64,000 bases of DNA, taken from assembly GCA_025738555.1 (NCBI GenBank), contig JAOVFP010000006.1, positions 930,001-994,000 of the forward strand. Reading direction: 5' to 3'. The notes beneath the pieces are model-generated. The model saw nothing but the letters and a program-made list of their open reading frames with translations, had not been told where the DNA came from and did not search any database. The translations under genes were made by a program, and so were the position numbers. The first letter of the stretch is position 1. The number at the start of each line of letters is the position of its first letter. Origin of the DNA: Cyathus striatus (taxonomy: Eukaryota > Basidiomycota > Agaricomycetes > Agaricales > Nidulariaceae). Positions 57,050 through 64,000 of this stretch are shown here, piece after piece.

Positions 57050-57532
57050 TGTTACGATAAAGTTCTGGTTGGGATGTTTATCATACAAGTCCGATAGTCA
57101 CGTGATTTACAAGTTCAAGGAACAAGTAGATCAGTATTGAGTTCGAGTCTCTATTCATGAGCTCTTAAGTTGTTTAGACTTAAGTATGAGCAAGGTGAAT
57201 GAATCAAAGTAAAGCTAGTTTGATTTAAGCTGAAGCTTGAGCTCTACAGCCCAAGTTACCACTGTTTAAATACAAACGAGTTCAGACTAATAATAAGTGG
57301 AAATGTAACCAAATAAGTAAAAATGCTGTGTATCAACTGCACATGACTGTGGCACAGTAAGAAGAAGGAAAAGTATACTAAGTAAAGTAAGATGACTCAA
57401 GATGAGTCAAAAGAGAGTGACAATCATGTAAATAGAGAAGTAATGTGTTTGGTATCAAAGGTGATACCAAACAAGCCACCGAAATGTAAAGAGAGCATAT
57501 GTAAATAGAAGAAGGTAAAGAAAATCATAACA
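57050..57532 (-). repeat. Gypsy-2 5' LTR
   Basis: Plus-strand ends TGTTACGAT and ATCATAACA. Contains the TATA-like box and the self-primer candidate. Both are identical in the other LTR and nearly so in the diverged solo LTR at 8237-8764. Confidence 0.97.
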
Positions 57533-57686
57533 TGTACCTTCAATAGTGTATTCAACATAACTAAGTTTAAAGGTCAGGTGTGAGCAACTGACCATGTACA
57601 TCATGTGCATGTAACTCATTGAGTTGATGACTTTTGAAATTCTGAAGTCTTGTAGACTTCATACCTTTTATATGTGCACTAGTATA

Positions 57687-58369
57687 CTGTATCATTTCGA
57701 CTGAATGTTCATGATTTTTTGGTGTGACAATAAAGTTTGGTTCATTGTTCAGTTCAGAGTGATATTTTATGCATGACATCAGTGAAATTTGTTCAAAGCT
57801 GGGTATGATAATGTAAGGGTTCATTGAAAATTTGAAATGCTGAAAAAAATGGACCATAATCTGCAAGTTCCTCAAACAAGATAACAACAATAACAAATTA
57901 CAATGATATCTTCAACTCAAAATGCTGTAGCTAACTGTAGCGTCAATTATCCCCCCTCCCAATTTCACATTTGCAACATTTTAGGTGAGAAATATCTTGG
58001 GAGTGAGGATATCACAAGCTTTACCATGGGAATATTGAGTGGACTTGAGCCTTGAGCTAACAGCAGATGCAGAGAGCATTACTATTGAGGTACTCTAATG
58101 GATGCAACTCCATTGAGGCATTGCATGAGGAAAAAATGTAAAAATACTATCTATTCTTCGAATGCTTTGGAAGAGAATTAGAATATCTATCCTATCTAAT
58201 TTACATGTACACCAGCTCAAAATGTATGAGAAAAATTTGAAATTTAGGCCAATTTTCATTTCACTGAACCTTTGTTCAAACTCATCTGTAATGCATGATG
58301 AATGTGAAATTTGTTCAGTTCAGACAGGTGCTGTTACACGTGACTGAACATTCGGTCAAAATGATACAG
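57687..58369. mobile_element. MITE in TA, ends CTGTATCATTTYGACYGAA
   Basis: 683 bp. Left end CTGTATCATTTCGACTGAAT, right end complements to CTGTATCATTTTGACCGAAT; TA at 57685-57686 and 58370-58371. More inverted similarity continues inward (GTTCAGTTCAGA, ATGCATGA, GAAATTTGTTCA). No transposase recognised. TA duplication suggests Tc1/mariner-type mobilisation. Confidence 0.85.
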
Positions 58370-58371
58370 TA

Positions 58372-59862
58372 GTACTAAAAAGAAATAGAGAAACAGACAG
58401 GCATTTAGGATAAAGCTACCCTTTATGAAAAGATTAAATTGGACTAAGGAACAGTGCTTCAGCCTTCAAAGTTAGACATTGTTCCCATAAAAATTATTTG
58501 GGGACTGGCACTTAATTGAAGAGGGAAATATTTGCAAGTATATTAAAGTCTCAGGCAATACCATAAAATGTATATATTATTGCCAGTAGTTTACCATAAA
58601 GCATGATGTATGTACACTGTAAATTACAAGTGTGTCTTAGATAGGAAAGGGAGGATTCACACATCTCTAAGGAAGGTGATGCACAAGGGCAATACAAGGC
58701 AGTCCTCACAATGTATTAGTCAGACAACAAGGTGTGTCATTATCCTGCCATCATCCCGCCATCAAACCTGATCAGAGCTTGATTAATTAATGAAATGTTT
58801 GTCAATCAAAAGCTTCATGTGATGGGTCCAGCCTACAGCGATTGGTATATATACTGCAGATTGCTTGAGTAAAACTGCTAGAATAACTAGATAAAATACC
58901 CTGCTTTTATCTATAAGCTATGTACTATTTTTAAGTTATATGTAATTGTTTAAGAGAACTTGTTAATGCACCTTAATACTTCAATTTTTATTTCAATTAA
59001 AACACATTCAAGGAAACATATGTATGGATCTCAGAGGATCTGGCTGTAATGTTTGAATAGACATTTAATGCAATGTAAAGCTGATGAAATTCTTGTCTTT
59101 TAATGTATAAGAGTATTCTTCCTTAGTAGAATTTACCACATGAAATGGTAATAAAACTAGTGATCCAATGGTGCAATTAGTTGAGTTATGATGACTTCTA
59201 CATTTTCATCAGACCAAAACTAAAGTAACTGAAAATTGCTGTTAAAAACAATCAACTTTAACTTAAACCATTTTTAATGGCATAATACTGTAAATGACAC
59301 TCATATTTTGCAGCAGGAAAGTCCCAAACATGTATGTTTTTGTATTGCATAAACTTCCATATGTTACAGTAGCACTGGTACAGTGCGCTTGAGAGTTTAT
59401 GTAATTGCTGTTTTTCAGCATCCCAATTCCTGACACAGTGACGCTAGCTAATTCAAGTTGTGTGTTGACCACCCTAATGTGGCACATCAATAGTTCTCAA
59501 TAATATATATGCTACTATTAGGCATGTAAGTACAATTTCTGAATTTCTGATAACATAAGACAAGGTGAAAGCACTCTACTCAATTTGCAGTGAGGAGTAT
59601 AAACATTAAAGCAAATTTAAAAAATCCGGAAATTTGGAAATCATATAATATTTGGGGGTAGGACATGTACTGTGATATATTAAATGCAACAGCTTCAGAG
59701 GATGCAGAAAAGAAGCAAGTCACAACATGATTTATTAATATTGTTGTGAAACACAAGGAAGCTATATCTCTGTGGTGAAACAAATGCATGTGTTGTATCT
59801 GAAATTGGAAATGGCAGCATTGCATTGGGACATGATATTGTTGCTATCTCGATCCCTCATAC
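58372..59862. other. Unassigned AT-rich stretch
   Basis: No coding motif, inverted ends or tandem repeat recognised. A TATA-like GGTATATATACTGCAG occurs near 58847. It could be decayed repeat or intergenic DNA. Confidence 0.4.
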
Positions 59863-60237
59863 TGTTAGGATCTCACTTCTTATCTAATCATTTATCTAAT
59901 TATATCTTATCTATGTCATGTGATTAGTCACATGACATACAATGCGGACACCATGTGTATCAACATACATTACTCATCAAGACTGTGCACACAGTTACAC
60001 AGTTCAGCCATATGTAGTACATGAGTTTCTAATGTAAATGCACAGTAGAACATGCATTGTAGTGTAGATTACTTACATGTGATTCCCTCATGGACATTGT
60101 CTATAAATATGGTCATTCTAGTTAGTATTTGCTATTCTTGTGCTAGTTTATTCCAGACAAGCAATAAGAGTCATATCTTCTTCCTTATTCAAGTGTTTGA
60201 GTTCAACTTCAAGCATTTAGCTTGTCTGTCACTAACA
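59863..60237 (+). mobile_element. Solo LTR (TSD CATAC), same family as 31047-31435
   Basis: 375 bp, begins TGTTAGGATCTCAC and ends GTCACTAACA; CATAC at 59858-59862 and 60238-60242. TATA-like CTATAAATATGG near 60101. Matches the complement of 31047-31435 nearly end to end with substitutions and small gaps. Confidence 0.95.
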
Positions 60238-60404
60238 CATACCATATATGATATCATCATAAGTATTAGTACTTACAGTTTATTGTAGTACTCACAGCTC
60301 ACTGCATTATAGTAATTAGTAGTAGGACTTCTCTTGTAATTTACAGGCTCCATACATCATGCTTGAGTTCTAGCTACAGTGTTTAATATATCAGGTCTAC
60401 ACTA

Positions 60405-60782
60405 CTGTATGAATCAAATCAATTGGGCAGTCATGTGTCATGCACCCATTCTGCTGCACTGAAATTTGGTCCAAGTCATGCATCACAAATGAAAATGCCG
60501 AACAGTTAAACTGTGACATATTTAGGCACCGGCATATTTGCAGATTAATAACTAGTTTATGGGCATTTTTTCTTCTCTGAAAGCTATTTCTTGCTAGATT
60601 ATGGTCTTCTGTACTTCTACAAGTAAAATACATGCACTAATTCACATTTTTGGCTAGCTTGAGTGCTCAAAATGCCCAAAATTCTGGTATGTCACACTAC
60701 AAATTTTCATGTGCTGAAATCACTTTGTGGTTTGCACCTGTCACACACTCAAAGGGGTGCCCAATTGATTTGATTCATACAG
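60405..60782. mobile_element. MITE in TA, ends CTGTATGAATCAAATCAATT
   Basis: 378 bp with 25-bp perfect terminal inverted repeats beginning CTGTATGAATC; TA at 60403-60404 and 60783-60784. No coding motif. The CTGTAT start is shared with the MITE at 57687-58369, though the rest of the ends differ. Confidence 0.92.
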
Positions 60783-60784
60783 TA

Positions 60785-61351
60785 TTAGGTGAAAGTCTTC
60801 CTAGAAGAAACAAGCAGAAGAAAAAATAGATATATTATATAGTTTTATGAAACTTAGTATAGATAAGATTTTGTGCAGCTAGATTGAGAGTATAACTATA
60901 AGTAATATCTGGAAAGCAGCTGGAAAGTATTGCTAGCTGCAATAGCTGGACAATGCGCGCGCGTCCAGTCGCGCTGAGTCACATGATATAGGCACCACAG
61001 CCACTTCCCACGGCAGCCCAGGATGGGTCACTTTCGCGACTTGCTCGGAAGACCAGCTCTCTGGGTTCCACAGCTCCACCCAGGTTATTGTCAGGGTGTT
61101 CAGGAATTGAGAGTCCTGCCTTAAAAAATCACTCGACATACCCACTGATGTAGGTGCCTTAGGCCGAGACTAGCAAATATACTAAGGAATTACTTTAAGT
61201 TCAAGAATGGATATATGCCACAAATACACAAATGATATCAATAAAAAGCCAGTGAAATTATACTCAATATCAATGCACCCAAATGGTGCTTTTCAACGTA
61301 GTCAATAGCTGATACACAAAAAACATTTCCACAAACGACCCGAAGACAGAA
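60785..61351. other. Boundary between repeat-rich and host DNA; CpG rises from ~60950
   Basis: The segment 60950-61140 has many CG dinucleotides (for example GCGCGCGTCC and TTTCGCGACTTGCTCGG) and an open minus frame of ~70 codons with a host-like composition, but no start, splice signal or domain that I can support. It may be an exon relic or the 3' flank of the La gene. Confidence 0.4.
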
Positions 61352-63174
61352 CTACGACGCACTAGAGGGCGCAGCATCACCGTCGTTAGTCTTCGCTTTC
61401 TTCGTCGTCTGCAGCAACGGGGGTGCAACAGTTCCCCTAACACCGACATGGGGACCACCATCAGGCTCCACAGCGCGTTTACGCTTGTCACCAGTCTGCT
61501 CATCGCCATTTGTGTCTTTCTTGTCTCTTTGTTCCCGCTCGCGGTTCCTATCGCCACCTCTGCCACCACGTCCACGTCCACGACCTCCCCGGCCACCACG
61601 ACCACCACGCCCACCGCGTCCACCGCGTCCGCGGGAGTTTCCGTCTCGCGATGTTTGGGAGAGGGCACCGCGAGCTGCGGCTTGGGCACGCTCGACTTGG
61701 AATGTTTTCTCTTCTTCCTCTGAGGGAGCGTTGGTGATGGATGGTCAACTAGAAGGAAGATTGCTTACCAGTAGGAAGAGACCAGGTAACCTCGTTTTTG
61801 TTGATGGTCTTGATGAGGTTTTTTATTGAGGCGATTTCTTCCTCAGTGAGAGCCTTGTGGAAGCCTACGAGACCGTGGTTTTCCCCTCTGGTATACTTGA
61901 TGAAAGGAGCACGGCCCTCGAATTTCTGCTTGATGGGTTCCTACAAGCAGCTCTGATAAGTTTGAAAGGGCGAAGATGGTAGAGTAACACGAACCTTAAT
62001 CTCACCCCACGAAACGTCCCCACCGCACCCGTCAAACTTCAGCGTTGAGCCCTTCACGAACGGCACATCCTCCTCCTTCACATACCCATTCCCTTCTTCG
62101 TCCTTGTGAATCAAAATCTTGCTCCCCAAGAACTCAAGATATATCTCCTTCTTCTCTTCGAGCTTGTCGCCTGTGCTCTTGCCCTTCTCTTCCCTCTCTC
62201 TTTTCATCTCACGGAAAGCATCGAACCCTTTGGTTTTGGACATGGCTTCGCGCCGGTTCACAGCGGCTTGGCCCTGGAGGCCCTTTTCTTTGATTTTCAT
62301 GTCGCAATAAGCTTCTTTTGACATTATAAGAAGCTCTTTTCCTTCCCAGGTAGGTTTGGGGTCGGCGTTAAGGAACTTCGCGACAGATTCGAAGTCGGTG
62401 AATTCGACGAAGACGGAATTCTGCGAGGGTGTTAGCTAACAGGCAGTACTAAGTAGACATGGACACACCTTGAACTTTTTCGACTCATCCCTCCTCATAC
62501 GCACAGCATTCGTGCTACCAAACTTGTTGAAGAACTCTTCAAGTTTGGTTTGGAGTGTTGGTTCCTCATCGGGGAATCCTTTCTGCGACAAGAAACACGA
62601 GATTTGATAAGCGCTTGATATGAGTACATGTGTGAATAACGTACTGCGTAGATGCTCCTCTCGAATGCGCCCTTGGGTTCCTGTACCTCTGTTGTCCTCC
62701 GGACCTTGGTGCCAGTTTCATCAACCTCGAGGAACGTGCTCTGGCGAAGAGCCTTGGCCACCCATTCAGTGCCTTTGGCGCTGTACTCTCGCATGCGTTT
62801 GAACGATGCGACGGTAGAGATGGGACACCAGTGGTCTTTATCCTTAGTATGTAAAGTCCACATGAACCTAGAAACAATCATTATTTCATATCCACAAAGA
62901 ATGGAATTTGAAATATGTACTTGTCATATGGCAAGTTAGAGTCGGCGAAGTAAAATTCGACTGCACGAAAAAAAAAAGATTACTGTCGATCGCAGCTTAA
63001 AGGACAAAGGGACGACGTACCCTGCCTACAGGCCTTGAGCATAAAATCTTTATCCTCTTCCCCGTTGGCCATTTCGACGTCCTCCGATGTGGACGCTGCC
63101 GCTGGTGCTGGTGCGGGCTCAGTGGCTTCGACGACGGTGGGCTGTTCAACTTGTGCTGCGGATTCTGCAGACAT
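61352..63174 (-). CDS. La protein homologue (La motif, RRM, xRRM, RGG tail)
   Basis: Seven exons on the minus strand: 63174-63021, 62960-62921, 62867-62645, 62582-62469, 62420-61995, 61940-61769, 61719-61352; all six introns are GT-AG, 48-62 nt. They join in frame to 498 residues ending in TAG. The acidic, Ala/Pro-rich N-terminus leads into a La motif (about residues 45-135) with Val-Glu-Phe-Tyr-Phe-Ala-Asp-Ser-Asn-Leu-Pro and Pro-Ile-Ser-Thr-Val-Ala-Ser-Phe-Lys. An RRM follows (about 140-215: Ser-Val-Phe-Val-Glu-Phe), then a Lys/Glu-rich linker and an xRRM-like domain (about 265-375: Phe-Ile-Lys-Tyr, Gly-Leu-Val-Gly-Phe), and a Gly-Arg-rich tail with a Lys-Arg cluster. Family role: binds the 3' UUU-OH of new RNA polymerase III transcripts and protects precursor tRNAs in the nucleus. 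Homologues are LHP1 in budding yeast and SSB in man. No damage is seen; CpG is normal. Confidence 0.93.
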
Positions 63175-64000
63175 TTTAAGGATATAGAAATAAAATAAGG
63201 GACAATAATAAGGAAAGGGAGTAACAAGTGAGAGGTAAGTACAAAGGCGTTGGTGTGGAAGAGAAATAGAGTCAGTTTTTGTCAAACTGAGCAGGACGAT
63301 CGAACGGTGATAACGCAAGTGTAATGATGAGGTTAGGGTTTATCTGTTTATTATGGCGAGGGATGCCAAACTGCCAGCCGCCCGCCACCAGCCGTTACCC
63401 TAGGTATCGTCGACGTCTTCGCAACGGTCAACGACATCATCATTAACTGTAGTACAGTGTATGGCATTATGTTTTGTCACTGCAGTTGTGGTATCCCTAC
63501 GTGATTTAATCAGCATTTCTTCTCGACTATCACATCGGCCCTATAAACGCCTTGCCTGCCCCCCTCCGAGTCCCCCCTTAATAACCCGGCCACCAAGTTC
63601 ACCGGTACCTCCTGGACTCACCCCTGTGATGTGGAAGTTGCGAGGCAGCAAGCTCTACATATCCTCCGAAGGTTAATGTCACATCTCTTCGCTGGGAAAA
63701 GGCAGCCAACTTAAGCTATCTATAACGTGAGTTATTTTTGCTTCTAGCGCTGACCTCGTCAATCCTTTCCATCACCAACTCTGCTAGACTTGTGCCACAG
63801 CGACGAACGCCTCTGCAAGTTATTCTCGCACCTCCTGAGAAGACGTGTCTCCCGCTCAACGTCATACAACTGATGGTGGAGACGCCCGCGGGTTAATTTT
63901 TGAAATGTCAGTGCTTCCGCCAAGGGAGGACCACTGTTATTGTATGCGTGCCCCTGCAGCTTGCTTACCCCCGGGCTTTCCGGGTGATAACAATGAATGT
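63175..64000. other. Upstream region of the La gene
   Basis: Holds the La 5' leader and promoter (62-64 kb is CpG-replete). No further repeat recognised. A possible small plus-strand gene is listed separately. Confidence 0.5.
63629..63896 (+). CDS. Tentative small two-exon gene
   Basis: A possible model: ATG at 63629, exon to 63671, intron 63672-63747 (GTTAAT...TTCTAG, a weak donor), second exon 63748-63896 ending in TAA; 63 residues, Arg/Pro/Leu-rich, no domain recognised. The frame is also open upstream to about 63461, so the start is uncertain. It is divergent from the La gene. The support is only an open spliced frame in CpG-normal DNA. Confidence 0.22.

Larger units (their letters stand above)
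49932..57532 (-). mobile_element. Gypsy-2: complete-length chromodomain Gypsy with self-priming signature (TSD TGTAC)
   Basis: 7,601 bp. Two 483-bp LTRs; TGTAC at 49927-49931 and 57533-57537. In minus sense: 5' LTR (57532-57050), primer-binding region (57048-57036), gag, -1 frameshift site, protease, RT, RNase H, integrase, chromodomain, extra zinc-knuckle ORF, purine tract (50426-50415), 3' LTR (50414-49932). Eleven differences between LTRs lie at nine sites, all former CpG. Many in-frame TGA codons and a damaged integrase core make it inactive. Confidence 0.96.

Noticed and set aside
60933..61145. Small host gene on the minus strand
   Set aside because: The frame looks host-like but has no domain, splice evidence or supported start; kept only as part of the boundary region.
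61448..61829. Plus-strand open frames rich in Thr or Arg-Pro
   Set aside because: They are antisense shadows of the Gly-Arg-rich C-terminus of the La gene.

Overview
This 64 kb window looks like chromosomal DNA of a mushroom-forming basidiomycete (Agaricomycetes-like). The grounds are a host gene with six introns of about 48-62 nt, chromodomain Ty3/Gypsy elements, Ty1/Copia, a long non-LTR element, hAT-like and Tc1-like DNA transposons, and very strong CpG depletion in old repeats. I cannot name the species. Nearly all of the first 61 kb is nested transposable-element (TE) sequence. The only convincing host gene is a La-type RNA chaperone at 61352-63174 on the minus strand.

Layout. 0.7-18.2 kb: a decayed Gypsy element (Gypsy-1, + strand) split by LTR debris, by a hAT-like foldback element (7768-10880) that itself carries a solo LTR (8237-8764) and another insertion (9541-10748), and by a nearly complete Copia element (10912-15919). 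18.86-27.58 kb: a full-length LINE with a 16-bp target-site duplication (TSD) and poly(A). 27.6-29.65 kb: satellites and LTR fragments. 29.65-48.3 kb: a decayed minus-strand Gypsy (Gypsy-4), broken by a solo LTR (31047-31435), by a 12.1 kb Gypsy-3 (32296-44420, + strand) and by a 3.2 kb foldback element (45027-48185) that contains a Tc1/mariner-like element with a transposase pseudogene. 49.93-57.53 kb: a complete-length minus-strand Gypsy-2 with matching LTRs and TSD. 57.5-61 kb: two TA-flanked MITEs and a solo LTR. 61-64 kb: host DNA, where CpG returns.

The strongest signal is mutational. Every difference between the two LTRs of Gypsy-2 (11 differences at 9 sites) and between the two LTRs of Copia (5 at 4 sites) falls on a former CpG. 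In the coding regions in-frame stops are almost all TGA, often where the family has Arg, and Arg is also replaced by Cys, His or Gln, while reading frames are otherwise largely kept. The 18-unit minisatellite at 45973-46296 varies only at CpG. This points to CpG-directed C-to-T decay of repeats (methylation/deamination or a RIP-like process).

Other points of biology: Gypsy-2 carries a 13-nt match between its primer-binding region and its own LTR just after the TATA-like box, as expected for Tf1-type self-priming; it has a canonical -1 slippery heptamer (GGGTTTT) at the end of gag; and Gypsy-1, -2 and -3 all carry an extra ORF between pol and the 3' LTR, which in Gypsy-2 encodes two zinc-knuckle motifs. 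All coordinates and counts were read by eye; family names rest on motifs, not on database searches.
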